DNA of 64,000 bases from Roseovarius amoyensis (GCF_003260265.1 NZ_QITQ01000015.1:1-64000), one strand, 5' to 3'; positions 38,885 to 48,584 are shown, counted from the stretch's first letter. Program-made: numbers and translations. The notes: generated by a model not told the origin, from the letters alone.

Positions 38885-39262
38885 ATGCTGACGAACTTAA
38901 CCCAGGTCGCCATTGGCGGCGCGATCGGCGCTTCGGCGCGATATCTGACGTCGGTTGCGACGATGCGGCTTTTGGGCCCCGGCTTTCCCTGGGCGACGCT
39001 GACGGTGAATGTTGTGGGGTCTTTCCTGATGGGGGTGCTGGTGGTGACGCTGGCCCATAGCGGGGGCACCCGGCTGGCGCCGCTGCTGATGACCGGCCTT
39101 TTGGGCGGGTTCACGACCTTTTCGGCGTTCTCGCTTGATGCGATGACGCTGTGGGAACGCGGGCAGGCGGCGCAGGCGGGGCTTTATGTCGTGGCCTCGG
39201 TCGGGGTGTCGCTGGCGGCGATCGTGCTGGGCATGGCGCTGATGCGGGCGGTGGTGCAATGA
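38885..39262 (+). CDS. crcB: Fluoride exporter CrcB/Fluc
   Basis: 125 residues, four membrane segments. Family motifs: [30 protein letters not shown] with the conserved asparagine of the pore, and GLLGGFTTFSAFSLD, which forms the central fluoride path. ATG 38885 was chosen; an in-frame start at 38849 adds only a basic stretch. I see no fluoride riboswitch upstream. Its stop overlaps the next gene by four bases, heading a four-gene ATGA-linked operon. Confidence 0.95.
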   Translation: MLTNLTQVAIGGAIGASARYLTSVATMRLLGPGFPWATLTVNVVGSFLMGVLVVTLAHSGGTRLAPLLMTGLLGGFTTFSAFSLDAMTLWERGQAAQAGLYVVASVGVSLAAIVLGMALMRAVVQ

Positions 39263-40305
39263 GCGGTGTCGAAACCCTTACCATTGCCGAAGACGACGCC
39301 GACCAGAGGCTGGATCGCTGGTTGCGGCGGCGCTATCCGCACCTGTCGCAGGGGCGGATCGAAAAGATGTGCCGCAAGGGCGAGCTGCGGGTGAACGGCG
39401 GGCGCGTCAAGGCGTCGACGCGGCTGGAGACCGGCCAGCAGGTGCGCATCCCGCCGCTGCCCCCTGCCGGTGCCGCGCCGGCCGTGCGCACGACCCCGCA
39501 GGTGTCGCAGGCGGATGCCGACATGATCCGCGCGGCGGTAATCTATCGTGACGACCACATCATCGCGCTGGACAAGCCGCCGGGCCTGCCGGTGCAGGGC
39601 GGAAGCGGCCAGCTGCGCCATGTCGACGGGATGGCCGATGCGCTGCGGTTCGGCGCGGACGAGCCGCCGCGCCTTGTGCACCGGCTGGACAAGGACACCT
39701 CGGGCGTGCTGCTGATGGCGCGATCGCGCGCTGTGGCGGCGCGGCTGACTGCCGCCTTTCGCGCCCGCGACACGCGCAAGATCTACTGGGCGGCGGTGGC
39801 CGGCGTGCCGGCGCCGCGCATGGGCACGGTGCGGTTCGGGCTGGTCAAGGCGCCCGGCCACGGGGCCCAGGGCGAGGGCGAAAAGATGCGCTGCCTGCAC
39901 CCGAACGAGGTGCAATCGACCCCCGGCGCCAAGCACGCCACCACCGATTACGCGGTGATCGAGGCGGCGGGCCGACGCGCGGCCTGGGTTGCGCTGGTGC
40001 CGGTCACCGGGCGCACCCACCAGTTACGCGCGCACATGGCCGAGATCGGTCATCCCATTGTCGGTGACGGCAAGTATGGCGGATCGGGCCAGGAAAACCT
40101 GGGCGACGGCTGGGGCGCGCAGCTGGGCGGCGAGGTCAGCCGCAAGCTGCACCTGCACGCCCGTGCGCTGACGCTGACCCATCCGGTGACCGGCGCGCGC
40201 CTGCGCCTGGTGGCGCCGTTGCCCGCCCACATGGTGCGCACCTGGGACCTGTTCCAGTGGCAGCCGTCAGAGGCGCCCGAGGACCCGTTCGAGGATCTGT
40301 CATGA
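39259..40305 (+). CDS. RluC-like 23S rRNA pseudouridine synthase
   Basis: 348 residues. The N-terminal S4 RNA-binding domain covers about 8-70 (QRLDRWLRRRYPHLSQGRIEKM, KGELRVNGGRVKAS). The catalytic domain has IALDKPPGLPVQGG and the catalytic aspartate in PRLVHRLDKDTSGVLLMAR, then PVTGRTHQLRAHMAEIGHPI. The arrangement is that of RluC/RluD; RluC activity (23S positions 955, 2504, 2580) is the likeliest but not proven. It overlaps both neighbours by four bases. Confidence 0.9.
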   Translation: MSGVETLTIAEDDADQRLDRWLRRRYPHLSQGRIEKMCRKGELRVNGGRVKASTRLETGQQVRIPPLPPAGAAPAVRTTPQVSQADADMIRAAVIYRDDHIIALDKPPGLPVQGGSGQLRHVDGMADALRFGADEPPRLVHRLDKDTSGVLLMARSRAVAARLTAAFRARDTRKIYWAAVAGVPAPRMGTVRFGLVKAPGHGAQGEGEKMRCLHPNEVQSTPGAKHATTDYAVIEAAGRRAAWVALVPVTGRTHQLRAHMAEIGHPIVGDGKYGGSGQENLGDGWGAQLGGEVSRKLHLHARALTLTHPVTGARLRLVAPLPAHMVRTWDLFQWQPSEAPEDPFEDLS

Positions 40306-40985
40306 CCGGCGCACTCAGGCTGGTGGTGTTCGATGTCGATGGCACGCTGGTCGACAGCCAGGCCGACATCGTCGCGGCGATGACCCACGCCTTTGACTGT
40401 GCCGGGCATCCGCCGCCCGCGACCGAGGCGGTGCTGGGCATCGTCGGGCTGTCGCTGGACGTGGTGATGGCGCGGCTGGCGCCGGCGCTGACCCCGGCGG
40501 ACCATGCGGCGATGGTGGACTGGTACAAGGAGGCCTATATGGGCCTGCGTGCACGGGCGGGTGCGGCGGAGTCTTCGCCGCTATACCCCTATGCGACCGA
40601 GGTGCTGACGGCGCTGCACAGCCGGCCCGAAACTCTGCTGGGGGTGGCTACGGGCAAGTCGCGGCGCGGGCTGGACAAGTTGTTGCAGGGGCATGATCTG
40701 GGGCATTATTTCGTGACGCAGCAGGTCAGCGATCATCACCCGTCGAAACCGCACCCGTCGATGCTGGAGGCGGCGCTGTCGGATGTCGGACTGGACACCG
40801 ACGCCGCGGTAATGGTGGGCGATACCACCTATGACATGGAAATGGCGGCGGCGGCCGGGCTGCCCTTTATCGGGGTGGCGTGGGGCTATCACGAACCGTC
40901 CCGGCTGACCAATGCGGCCGCCATACTGGAGGATTTCCGCGAGTTGCCGGATATCCTCGACCGTATGTGGGGAGAGGCGCCATGA
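40302..40985 (+). CDS. HAD-family phosphatase (phosphoglycolate phosphatase-like)
   Basis: 227 residues. HAD motif I is VVFDVDGTLVDSQADI with the nucleophile D10-type aspartate, motif II LLGVATGKSRRGLDKLL, motif III around HHPSKPHPSML, and motif IV VMVGDTTYDMEMAAAAG. The cap is helical (subclass I), as in phosphoglycolate phosphatase. The real substrate cannot be fixed. It is linked by ATGA overlaps to the pseudouridine synthase upstream and the ATP12 gene downstream. Confidence 0.9.
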   Translation: MTGALRLVVFDVDGTLVDSQADIVAAMTHAFDCAGHPPPATEAVLGIVGLSLDVVMARLAPALTPADHAAMVDWYKEAYMGLRARAGAAESSPLYPYATEVLTALHSRPETLLGVATGKSRRGLDKLLQGHDLGHYFVTQQVSDHHPSKPHPSMLEAALSDVGLDTDAAVMVGDTTYDMEMAAAAGLPFIGVAWGYHEPSRLTNAAAILEDFRELPDILDRMWGEAP

Positions 40986-41698
40986 GCGGCCTGAAGGCCA
41001 AGAGGTTCTGGAAAGAGGCGAGCGTCGTTTCCGATGGCACCGGCTATACGGTCGAACTGGACGGCCGCCCCGTGCGCACCCCGGCCAAGGCGGCGCTGAG
41101 CATGCCCACCCGCGCCCTGGCCGATGCGGTGGCGGCGGAATGGGACGCGCAGGAGGACGAGGTGCGCCCGGCCTCCATGCCGGTGACCCGCGCCGCCAAC
41201 GCCGCCATCGACAAGGTGCGCGTGCAGTTCGACGAGGTCGCCGCGATGATCGCGGACTATGGCGACAGCGACCTGTTGTGTTACCGCGCCGAGGCTCCGC
41301 AGGAACTGGTGCGCCGTCAGGCCGAGGCCTGGGATCCGCTGCTGGAATGGGCCGAGCGGCGCCACGGTGCGCGGCTGGTGCCGGTGACCGGGGTCATGCA
41401 CGTCCCGCAGGATGCACAGGCGCTGCGTGCCCTGGCACGGCAGGTCGAGGCGATGGACCCCTTTCGCCTTACCGCGCTGCATGACCTGGTGGCGCTGTCG
41501 GGGTCGCTGGTGATCGGGCTGGCGGCGGTTGAGGATTTCGCTGACATGGAGACACTATGGCGACTGTCGCGGATCGACGAGACCTGGCAGGAAGAGCAGT
41601 GGGGCATCGACGAAGAGGCCAGCGCACGCGCGGCCACGAAAGAAAAAGAGTTTCGCAACGCGAAACGGTTTCACGATCTTGCGCGGCCCATCAACTAG
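40982..41698 (+). CDS. ATP12-family F1-ATPase assembly chaperone
   Basis: 238 residues. The N-terminal part (KAKRFWKEASVVSDGTGYTVELDGRPVRTPAK) and the central DSDLLCYRAEAPQELVRRQAEAWDPLL region are typical of the ATP12 family. In mitochondria Atp12 binds the alpha subunit before F1 assembly. Alphaproteobacterial homologues are presumed to do the same. It closes the crcB operon and has its start inside the HAD gene's stop. A terminator-like hairpin lies 115 bases downstream. Confidence 0.92.
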   Translation: MSGLKAKRFWKEASVVSDGTGYTVELDGRPVRTPAKAALSMPTRALADAVAAEWDAQEDEVRPASMPVTRAANAAIDKVRVQFDEVAAMIADYGDSDLLCYRAEAPQELVRRQAEAWDPLLEWAERRHGARLVPVTGVMHVPQDAQALRALARQVEAMDPFRLTALHDLVALSGSLVIGLAAVEDFADMETLWRLSRIDETWQEEQWGIDEEASARAATKEKEFRNAKRFHDLARPIN

Positions 41699-41813
41699 GC
41701 AGCTACAGGTGGGGTAAAGGTCAGGAAACTCTGTGATTTGCCCATGCGTTTTCGTGATCGGGGGGTTGACTGGGCGTGATGAATGAACACAAACTCGACG
41801 ACACTGGAGGGGG

Positions 41814-41840
41814 CCGCCCCGGTCTTTGAAGGGCGGTTTT
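41814..41840 (+). terminator. Probable terminator after the crcB-ATP12 operon
   Basis: CCGCCC (41814-41819) pairs with GGGCGG (41831-41836), eleven-base loop, followed by TTTT. It is short, but the position after the operon and before the aap leader makes sense. Confidence 0.5.
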
Positions 41841-41859
41841 CCGGGAATAACGCTATTTG

Positions 41860-41891
41860 CAGGGCGACAGGCGCTGCACCAAACCGCCCTG
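41860..41891 (+). promoter_or_regulatory. Leader hairpin before aapJ
   Basis: CAGGGCG (41860-41866) and CGCCCTG (41885-41891) form a perfect seven-base stem with an 18-base loop, ending 17 bases before the aapJ ribosome binding site. It could affect translation or bind a regulator. A TTGACT that could be a -35 element lies upstream at 41766-41771, without a convincing -10. Confidence 0.35.
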
Positions 41892-41921
41892 TAATGGGTG
41901 GATAATCAGGAAGAGGTAAAC

Positions 41922-42941
41922 ATGAAACGATCCGTATTCATTGGCGCGCTGAGCCTGGCCGGTCTGGCGGCGGGGGCCGCTGCTGCGGGCACGCTGGACG
42001 ACGTCAAGGCGCGCGGCAAGCTCAACTGCGGCGTGACCACGGGCCTTGTGGGCTTTGCTGCACCCGATGCCAACGGTGTCTGGGGCGGCTTCGACGTTGC
42101 CGTGTGCCGGGCTGTCGCTGCGGCGGTCCTGGGCGACGCCACGGCGGTGGAATTCGTTCCCACCACCGGCAAGACGCGCTTTACGGCGCTTGCCTCGGGT
42201 GAGATCGACATGCTGGCGCGCAACACCACCTGGACGTTCTCGCGCGATGTTGATCTCAAGTTCGAATTCATTGGCGTCAACTATTATGACGGTCAGGGCT
42301 TCATGGTTCCCGCCTCGCTTGGTGTGACCTCGGCCAAGGAACTCGACGGTGCCACCGTCTGCATCCAGACCGGCACCACGACCGAGCTCAACCTCGCGGA
42401 CTTCTTCCGCAAGAACAACATGAGCTACGAGCCGGTTCCGATCGAGACCAACGCCGAAGGCCAGCAACAGTACCTTGCCGGCGCCTGCGACACCTACACT
42501 ACCGACCGTTCGGGCCTGGCCTCGACGCGCGCCGCCTTTGAAAACCCGAAGGATCATGTGATCCTGCCTGAAACCGTCTCGAAAGAGCCGCTGGGGCCGC
42601 TCGTGCGTCATGGCGACAATGAATGGGGCGACGTGGTGCGCTGGACGCTCAATGCGTTGATTGCGGCCGAGGAATATGGCGTGACCAGCGCCAACATCGC
42701 CGACATGGCCGCAGCTGCGGGTGACAACCCCGAGGTCAACCGGATGCTGGGCACCGAGGGCAACCTTGGCGAGATGCTGGGCCTTGACGGCCAGTGGGCC
42801 GTTCGCGCCATCTCTGCCGGTGGCAACTACGGTGAGATCTTTGAAAAGAACATCGGCGAGAATACCCCGATCGGTCTGGCGCGCGGGTTGAACGCGCAAT
42901 ACACCGATGGCGGGCTGCTTTACTCGCCGCCGTTCCGCTAA
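41922..42941 (+). CDS. aapJ: General L-amino acid ABC transporter, substrate-binding protein
   Basis: 339 residues. Residues 1-23 are a cleavable signal peptide (MKRSVFIGALSLAGLAAGAAAA). The mature part is a family 3 periplasmic binding protein: GKLNCGVTTGLVGFAAPDANG, GFDVAVCRAVAAAVLG, RFTALASGEIDMLARNTTWT, and CIQTGTTTELNLADFF. It is the broad-specificity amino acid receptor of the Aap/Bzt system. AGGAAGAGG lies right before ATG 41922. A strong hairpin downstream probably lets this gene outproduce the membrane subunits. Confidence 0.96.
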   Translation: MKRSVFIGALSLAGLAAGAAAAGTLDDVKARGKLNCGVTTGLVGFAAPDANGVWGGFDVAVCRAVAAAVLGDATAVEFVPTTGKTRFTALASGEIDMLARNTTWTFSRDVDLKFEFIGVNYYDGQGFMVPASLGVTSAKELDGATVCIQTGTTTELNLADFFRKNNMSYEPVPIETNAEGQQQYLAGACDTYTTDRSGLASTRAAFENPKDHVILPETVSKEPLGPLVRHGDNEWGDVVRWTLNALIAAEEYGVTSANIADMAAAAGDNPEVNRMLGTEGNLGEMLGLDGQWAVRAISAGGNYGEIFEKNIGENTPIGLARGLNAQYTDGGLLYSPPFR

Positions 42942-42953
42942 GATAAAACAGAC

Positions 42954-42983
42954 GAAGGGGCGCGGAGAATTTCGCGCCCCTTC
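42954..42983 (+). promoter_or_regulatory. Intercistronic hairpin after aapJ
   Basis: Eleven-base perfect stem GAAGGGGCGCG (42954-42964) with CGCGCCCCTTC (42973-42983), eight-base loop, no T-tract. Such stems after binding-protein genes usually shield the upstream mRNA from 3' decay and reduce downstream expression. Confidence 0.75.
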
Positions 42984-43077
42984 GGGTTCCGCGCTGGCGG
43001 GACAAATTGCATCGGCCCAAGGCGCCAAAACGAGCGCCACGAATAATCAAAACGGGCTGAACAACGGGGACCATCAG

Positions 43078-44346
43078 ATGACATCAATGACCGACCCTCG
43101 GGACGAGTCGTTCCGGCTGTCGATGCTGATCTACGATACCCGGTATCGTGCGGCCACCATCCAGGTAATCGCGCTGATCAGCTTCCTGATCCTGATCGGC
43201 TGGATCATTTCCAACACAGCGCAAAACCTAAAGGACCTGGGCAAGGAGCCATCCTTTTCCTTTCTGTTCGAGCCGGCAGGTTATGACATCAACCAGCGCC
43301 TGATCGACTATCACTCGCAAAGCCCGCATCTGCGCGCCGCTCTGGTCGGTCTGCTGAACACGCTGCTGATCGCGGTGATGGGATGCGCCGCCGCGACGAT
43401 AGTCGGTGTCCTGGTCGGTGTGCTGAGGCTGTCGCGCAACTGGTTAGTCGCCAAGATCATGACATTCTATGTCGAGATGTTCCGCAATGTGCCGGTACTG
43501 TTGTGGATCGTCCTTTTCATGGCGATCCTGATCGAGTCGCTTCCGTCGCCGCGCGATTTTCGCGGCGAGACACCCGAAGCAACGATGCAGGTCTTCGATT
43601 CGGTCGCCATCACCAACCGCGGCGTCTATATTCCCGAACCGCTATTCTCGCGCAGCCTGGGCGATCTGCACATGTTCGGCAATGGGGCGCTGAGTTTTGA
43701 TATCAGTCTCGATTTTCTGGCTGTCATCGCGGTGCTGGTCGCGGGGTTCTTTGTTTCGGGGCGGATCAAGTCACGCGCCGATGCGATACAGAACAAGACC
43801 GGCGTGCGCCCGACCACCTGGTATCTGCGGCTGGGCGTGGTGGTGATACCGCTGGTCGTTCTGCTGGTGGCGCTGGGCTTTCACCTTGGTTACCCGGCGC
43901 TCAAGGGTTTCAACTTCCAGGGCGGGACGTATATGCGCAACTCGCTCATCGCGTTGTGGCTGGCGTTGTCGCTTTATACCGCTGCCTTCATTGCCGAGAT
44001 CGTTCGCGGGGGTATCCTGGCCATCAGCCACGGCCAGACCGAAGCCGCCGCCGCGCTGGGCCTGCGCCAGCGCCGAATCATGAGCCTTGTCATCCTGCCG
44101 CAGGCGCTGCGGGTGATCATTCCGCCGCTCATCTCGCAGTATCTCAACCTTACCAAGAACTCTTCGCTGGCCATCGCTGTCGGGTACATGGACCTTACTG
44201 GCACGCTGATGGGGATCACTCTCAACCAGACCGGGCGAGAGCTGGAAACAGTGATGATGGGCATGCTGATCTATCTGGCGATCTCGCTCAGCATCTCGCT
44301 GGTGATGAACTGGTACAACAAGCGCGTCAAACTGGTGGAGCGGTGA
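43078..44346 (+). CDS. aapQ: General L-amino acid ABC transporter permease (AapQ/BztB)
   Basis: 422 residues. A long membrane protein with an N-terminal segment (VIALISFLILIGWIIS), then the BPD transmembrane core. The ABC-interaction loop is AAAALGLRQRRIMSLVILPQALR, the EAA motif. The large insert between the first and later membrane segments is typical of Aap/Bzt permeases. It forms the channel with AapM. ATG 43078 begins after GGGGACCATCAG. It follows aapJ across a 136-base hairpin-containing gap, with aapM starting right after its stop. Confidence 0.95.
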   Translation: MTSMTDPRDESFRLSMLIYDTRYRAATIQVIALISFLILIGWIISNTAQNLKDLGKEPSFSFLFEPAGYDINQRLIDYHSQSPHLRAALVGLLNTLLIAVMGCAAATIVGVLVGVLRLSRNWLVAKIMTFYVEMFRNVPVLLWIVLFMAILIESLPSPRDFRGETPEATMQVFDSVAITNRGVYIPEPLFSRSLGDLHMFGNGALSFDISLDFLAVIAVLVAGFFVSGRIKSRADAIQNKTGVRPTTWYLRLGVVVIPLVVLLVALGFHLGYPALKGFNFQGGTYMRNSLIALWLALSLYTAAFIAEIVRGGILAISHGQTEAAAALGLRQRRIMSLVILPQALRVIIPPLISQYLNLTKNSSLAIAVGYMDLTGTLMGITLNQTGRELETVMMGMLIYLAISLSISLVMNWYNKRVKLVER

Positions 44347-44347
44347 C

Positions 44348-45670
44348 ATGAGCGACACACATGCCCAAACCGTGCGCTTCGTGCGCGATACCATGCTGCC
44401 CGAACAGGCGCCGCCCGCCACAGCGGTCGGTGTCATAGGCTGGCTGCGGGCCAACCTGTTCTCGGGCTGGTTCAACAGCATCCTCACCATCATCGCGCTT
44501 GGGTTCATCTATCTGGTGCTCAGCATCGTGGTGCCCTGGCTGGTATCGCCCACATGGGACGCTGCGTCGCTGACCGAATGCCGGGGAATCCTGAAAGAGA
44601 TGGGCAGCGAGGGCCATTTCGGCGGCGCCTGCTGGGGTGTGATCCGCGACCGCTGGGTTCAGCTGTTGTTCGGGTTCTATCCCAGCCATCTTTACTGGCG
44701 CCCGATCCTGGCACTGGTGCTGCTGGCGGTGGCGTTGGCGCCGGTGCTGTTCGGTGAACACGTGCCCAAGCGGCTGATCTGGTTCAGCGCGATCTACCCC
44801 TTCATCATGCCATGGCTGCTGTGGGGCGGTTCGGTCTGGACGCCGATCATGGTAGCTGCCGGTCTGGCCGTCGGATACGTCGCCTATCGGCTGATTGCGG
44901 TCACGGGGGGCACGCTGTTGGCCCTCGTCGCCGGGGTCGTCGCGGCGATGGTCTGGTGGCTCTTTCTGCTCGGGCCGGTGTCGGGTGGTTTCGACTCGAT
45001 CATCCCGCTGGGGCTGGAGGGGGTCGAAAGCCGTGACTTCGGCGGCTTCATGCTGTCGCTGACCATCGGCATCGTCGCCATCGCCATATCGCTGCCGCTG
45101 GGCATCGTGCTGGCGCTGGGGCGGCAGTCTGACCTGCTGATCCTCAAGTCAATCTGCGTCGGCTTCATCGAGTTCATCCGCGGGGTGCCGCTGATCACGC
45201 TGCTGTTCGTGGCTTCGACGCTCTTGAACATCTTCATGCCGCCGGGGACGAATTTCGACATCATCCTGCGGGTGATCATCATGGCGACGCTGTTTGCCTC
45301 TGCCTACATGGCCGAGGTCATTCGCGGCGGCCTGGCGGCGCTGCCACGTGGCCAGTACGAAGGCGCCGACAGCCTGGGGCTGAACTATTGGCAGGCGCAG
45401 CGGCTGATCATCATGCCGCAGGCGCTGAAGATCTCGATCCCCGGTATCGTCAGTACCTTCATCGGGCTGTTCAAGGACACCACGCTGGTGTCGATCATCG
45501 GCCTGCTGGACCCGTTGGGTCTGTCGACCGCGATCCGCGCCGACTCGGCCTGGAACGGCATTGTGTGGGAGCTTTACGGCTTTATCGCGCTGCTGTTCTT
45601 CATCTGCTGCTTCAGCATGTCCCGTTATTCGATGTACCTGGAGCGCAAGCTCCGGACAGGCCACAGGTAG
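44348..45670 (+). CDS. aapM: General L-amino acid ABC transporter permease (AapM/BztC)
   Basis: 440 residues. About eight hydrophobic segments, with the longer N-terminal region (SILTIIALGFIYLVLSIVVPWL, PILALVLLAVALAPVLFGE) typical of this subunit and the EAA loop EGADSLGLNYWQAQRLIIMPQALK near the C-terminus. It pairs with AapQ. It starts one base after the aapQ stop, so the two are translated together. Confidence 0.95.
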   Translation: MSDTHAQTVRFVRDTMLPEQAPPATAVGVIGWLRANLFSGWFNSILTIIALGFIYLVLSIVVPWLVSPTWDAASLTECRGILKEMGSEGHFGGACWGVIRDRWVQLLFGFYPSHLYWRPILALVLLAVALAPVLFGEHVPKRLIWFSAIYPFIMPWLLWGGSVWTPIMVAAGLAVGYVAYRLIAVTGGTLLALVAGVVAAMVWWLFLLGPVSGGFDSIIPLGLEGVESRDFGGFMLSLTIGIVAIAISLPLGIVLALGRQSDLLILKSICVGFIEFIRGVPLITLLFVASTLLNIFMPPGTNFDIILRVIIMATLFASAYMAEVIRGGLAALPRGQYEGADSLGLNYWQAQRLIIMPQALKISIPGIVSTFIGLFKDTTLVSIIGLLDPLGLSTAIRADSAWNGIVWELYGFIALLFFICCFSMSRYSMYLERKLRTGHR

Positions 45671-45685
45671 GAAAGGACTGCTTCC

Positions 45686-46477
45686 ATGTCTGAACTGATG
45701 ACAGAACGCAAGGTCGACCGCTCGCAGCTCAAGGTCTCTGACGAGGTCGCGATCGAGATCACCGGCATGAACAAGTGGTTCGGGACTTTTCACGTGCTGC
45801 GCGACATCGACCTGACGGTGAACCAGGGCGAACGCATCGTCATCGCCGGCCCGTCCGGGTCCGGCAAGTCGACGCTGATCCGGTGCATCAACGCGCTGGA
45901 GGAACACCAGAAGGGCAAGATCGTCGTTGATGGGACAGAACTGACCTCGGACCTCAAGAACATTGACAAGATCCGCCGCGAGGTGGGGATGGTGTTCCAG
46001 CACTTCAACCTGTTCCCGCACCTGACGATCCTGGAAAACTGCACGCTGGCGCCGATCTGGGTGCGCAAGGTCCCGCGCCGCGAAGCGGTCGAGACGGCGA
46101 TGCATTTCCTGGAAAAGGTCAAGATCCCCGAACAGGCCGACAAGTACCCCGGGCAGTTGTCGGGCGGTCAGCAGCAGCGGGTGGCAATCGCGCGCAGCCT
46201 GTGCATGAAGCCGCGGATCATGCTCTTTGACGAGCCCACATCGGCGCTCGACCCCGAGATGATCAAGGAGGTGCTCGATACCATGATCGAGCTGGCCGAA
46301 GAGGGCATGACCATGCTCTGCGTCACCCACGAAATGGGTTTCGCCCGGCAGGTCGCCAACCGGGTCATCTTTATGGACCAGGGTCAGATCGTCGAGCAGA
46401 ACGAGCCCGAAGAGTTCTTTAACAACCCGCAGAGCGAACGCACCAAGCTGTTCCTCAGCCAGATCCTGGGGCACTAG
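45686..46477 (+). CDS. aapP: General L-amino acid ABC transporter ATPase
   Basis: 263 residues. Walker A is [16 protein letters not shown]-loop [13 protein letters not shown], signature [15 protein letters not shown], Walker [15 protein letters not shown], and the H-loop in LCVTHEMGF. It is the energising subunit of the amino acid importer, 15 bases after aapM. It ends the aap operon. A truncated modular repeat copy lies 24 bases past its stop. Confidence 0.97.
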   Translation: MSELMTERKVDRSQLKVSDEVAIEITGMNKWFGTFHVLRDIDLTVNQGERIVIAGPSGSGKSTLIRCINALEEHQKGKIVVDGTELTSDLKNIDKIRREVGMVFQHFNLFPHLTILENCTLAPIWVRKVPRREAVETAMHFLEKVKIPEQADKYPGQLSGGQQQRVAIARSLCMKPRIMLFDEPTSALDPEMIKEVLDTMIELAEEGMTMLCVTHEMGFARQVANRVIFMDQGQIVEQNEPEEFFNNPQSERTKLFLSQILGH

Positions 46478-46501
46478 AGCGGGGCAAACCATCTTGGCGT
46501 T

Positions 46502-46541
46502 GCCCGGCCCGCTTGCGGGCCGGGCATGCGCCCAACCCGGT
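46502..46541. repeat. Modular hairpin repeat, copy C (short)
   Basis: Between convergent aapP and sixA-like genes. It has the left palindrome GGCCCGC-TT-GCGGGCC (46506-46521) and GGGCATGCGCCC (46522-46533) of copy A, then AACCCGGT. The central hairpins of copy A are missing. Confidence 0.8.
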
Positions 46542-46555
46542 GCGATACGCTCCCG

Positions 46556-47047
46556 TTACCCGGTCAGCTCTCGCGGGATGATGAACTCTATCGCCCGGCC
46601 TTTGCCGGTGCCGATCCCGGACCAATCCACAACATCGAATTCGGCCACCAGCGTGGCCCCGGTGGGATAGTCGAAGAACCGCGGATGCGGCGGTGCGTCG
46701 GCGACGAGGTTTTGCGCCAGCCAGCCGATGCCGGGGTTGTGGCCGATCATCAACACGGTCTCCCCCTGTGCGCGGTGCAGGATGGCCCACATCTGTTCTG
46801 GCCCGGCTTCGTAGAGCGCGGGCAGCAAGCGCCCGGCGCAGTCGAGTTTCAGCCGCTCGAAGGTCTCGCGCGTGCGGGCGGCGTCCGACACCAGCGCGAC
46901 ATCGGGCAACAGGTCATGGGCGCGCAGCCAGTCCCCCAGCATCCGCGCGGATGACCGCCCCCGGCCATTGAGCACGCGGTCGTGGTCGTCGAGCGTGGGA
47001 TCGTCCCAGCCCGACTTGGCGTGCCGCATCAGGACCAGCCGTTTCAT
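46556..47047 (-). CDS. sixA: SixA-type phosphohistidine phosphatase
   Basis: 163 residues, histidine phosphatase superfamily. The RHA(K) motif is LVLMRHAKSGWDD near the N-terminus; VSDAARTRETFE and VLMIGHNPGIG carry the further arginine and histidine. SixA removes phosphate from histidine-containing phosphotransfer domains. The real target here is not known. Its start overlaps the stop of the ferredoxin-like gene by four bases, so it is the last gene of a minus-strand run. Confidence 0.88.
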   Translation of the reverse strand: MKRLVLMRHAKSGWDDPTLDDHDRVLNGRGRSSARMLGDWLRAHDLLPDVALVSDAARTRETFERLKLDCAGRLLPALYEAGPEQMWAILHRAQGETVLMIGHNPGIGWLAQNLVADAPPHPRFFDYPTGATLVAEFDVVDWSGIGTGKGRAIEFIIPRELTG

Positions 47048-47676
47048 CGAAAGGCCCGCATGTGAAAGGCGGATTGTGCCTCGACCCGGCCATGGCGCTG
47101 CCCGACCGGACAGGCCCGCCGCACCGGGCAGCCCCGCGTCAGGCAGTCGTTGCCGGGGCGGTCCAGGTCGGTCTTGCAGCCGGCTACGTCATAGGTGCCG
47201 GTGGCAAAGGCATCGACCGGGCAGGCGGTCAGGCAGGGCTTGTCGTCGCAACTGTCGCACGGGCTGGGCGAGGGGGGTGGCACGTCGATCCGTTCAGCCA
47301 GTCCCAGCGCCCCGCGATAGGACAGCCAAAGCCCGGCTTCGTCATGCACGAACAGCCCCACGGGCGACGAATGCGCCCGCCCGCTGGCCACCGCCCAGCG
47401 GGTAAAGGGCTGATACGGCGGGCTGCCAAAGGGAAAGAACGCCTGCACGCCCAGCTCTGTGGACAGGTCGCCCACCACCCGCGCCGACCAGCGGTCCAGC
47501 GGGTCGGGTTGCCCGTCGCCATATTCCGGCGCGGCGGTGAAGGTGTCCCAGAAACCGGGTTCCAGCGGCCCAAGCAGCACCAGCGACGCCACGCCCTGAG
47601 GTAATTCGTCGTGAACCACGCCCATCACCGCAAGCTGCCTGGCAGCGGCGGCATGGCGGATCGCCTCCAGTGTCAT
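47044..47676 (-). CDS. 4Fe-4S ferredoxin-like protein
   Basis: 210 residues. The C-terminal part has a Cys cluster pair: [18 protein letters not shown], then a second set in [15 protein letters not shown] with an additional CKTDLD. This matches the iron-sulfur part of QueG-like proteins, but the corrinoid-binding domain of QueG is not visible, so QueG itself is unlikely. The N-terminal 130 residues have no recognised motif. Its start overlaps the argB stop and its stop overlaps the sixA start, each by four bases. A redox role is inferred. Confidence 0.8.
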   Translation of the reverse strand: MTLEAIRHAAAARQLAVMGVVHDELPQGVASLVLLGPLEPGFWDTFTAAPEYGDGQPDPLDRWSARVVGDLSTELGVQAFFPFGSPPYQPFTRWAVASGRAHSSPVGLFVHDEAGLWLSYRGALGLAERIDVPPPSPSPCDSCDDKPCLTACPVDAFATGTYDVAGCKTDLDRPGNDCLTRGCPVRRACPVGQRHGRVEAQSAFHMRAFR

Positions 47677-48536
47677 CCGGCCCGGATCAGCGAGCCGGCG
47701 CCGTGCTCGGTAAAGAGTTCCAGCAGCACCGCGTTGGGGGCGCGCCCGTCGATGATGACCACCGCGCGCACGCCGCCTTCGATCGCGGCCAGTGCGGTTT
47801 CGGTTTTGGGGATCATGCCGCCGGCAATCACGCCGTCGCGGATCATGGCGTGTATCGTGGTCGAGGACAGTTCCGTCAGCAGCCGGCCCTCGGCGTCCTT
47901 GACCCCCTCGACATCGGTCAGCAGCAACAGCCGGTCGGCCTTTAGCGCGGCAGCCACGGCGCCGGCGGCGGTGTCGCCGTTGATGTTGTAGGTCTCGCCA
48001 TTCCGCCCCGCACCCAACGGCGCGATGACGGGGATTGCATCGTCGGCAAAGAGCGTGTGCAGGATCGCGGGGTCGACCTCTGACGGCTCACCCACCAGCC
48101 CCAGCGTCGGGTCGGCGGGATCGCAGATGATGAGGTTGGCGTCCTTGCCCGACAGCCCCACCGCGCGCCCGCCCTCGCGGTTGATGGCCTGCACGATGCG
48201 CTTGTTGACGCGGCCCGAAAGGACCATCTCGACCACTTCGATTGTGGCCTCGTCCGTCACCCGCTTGCCGTTCACGAAATCCGACTTGATCTGCAGCCGG
48301 TCGAGCATCTGGTTGATCATCGGTCCGCCGCCATGGACGATCACCGGGTTAACACCGACCTGGCGCATCAGCACCACGTCGCGGGCAAAGCTTTCCATGC
48401 CGGCGTCGCTGCCCATCGCGTGCCCGCCCAGCTTGATCACCACAACGGCACCGTCATAGCGCTGCAGATAGGGCAGCGCCTCGTTCAGTGTCCGGGCGGT
48501 GGTGATCCAGTCGCGGTTCATCTTTCTGGTCTTCAT
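47673..48536 (-). CDS. argB: Acetylglutamate kinase
   Basis: 287 residues. It phosphorylates N-acetyl-L-glutamate, the second step of arginine synthesis. Motifs: [12 protein letters not shown] at the ATP-binding start, [16 protein letters not shown] binding acetylglutamate, [33 protein letters not shown] and [12 protein letters not shown] second possible start (MNRDWI) lies five codons inside. It is followed by a ferredoxin-like gene with a four-base overlap and preceded by rppH 48 bases upstream. Confidence 0.97.
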   Translation of the reverse strand: MKTRKMNRDWITTARTLNEALPYLQRYDGAVVVIKLGGHAMGSDAGMESFARDVVLMRQVGVNPVIVHGGGPMINQMLDRLQIKSDFVNGKRVTDEATIEVVEMVLSGRVNKRIVQAINREGGRAVGLSGKDANLIICDPADPTLGLVGEPSEVDPAILHTLFADDAIPVIAPLGAGRNGETYNINGDTAAGAVAAALKADRLLLLTDVEGVKDAEGRLLTELSSTTIHAMIRDGVIAGGMIPKTETALAAIEGGVRAVVIIDGRAPNAVLLELFTEHGAGSLIRAG

Positions 48537-48584
48537 CCCTGGTCCCTCGCTGGGGATCGCTTATCCCCGCTAACGGCGGCCGCA

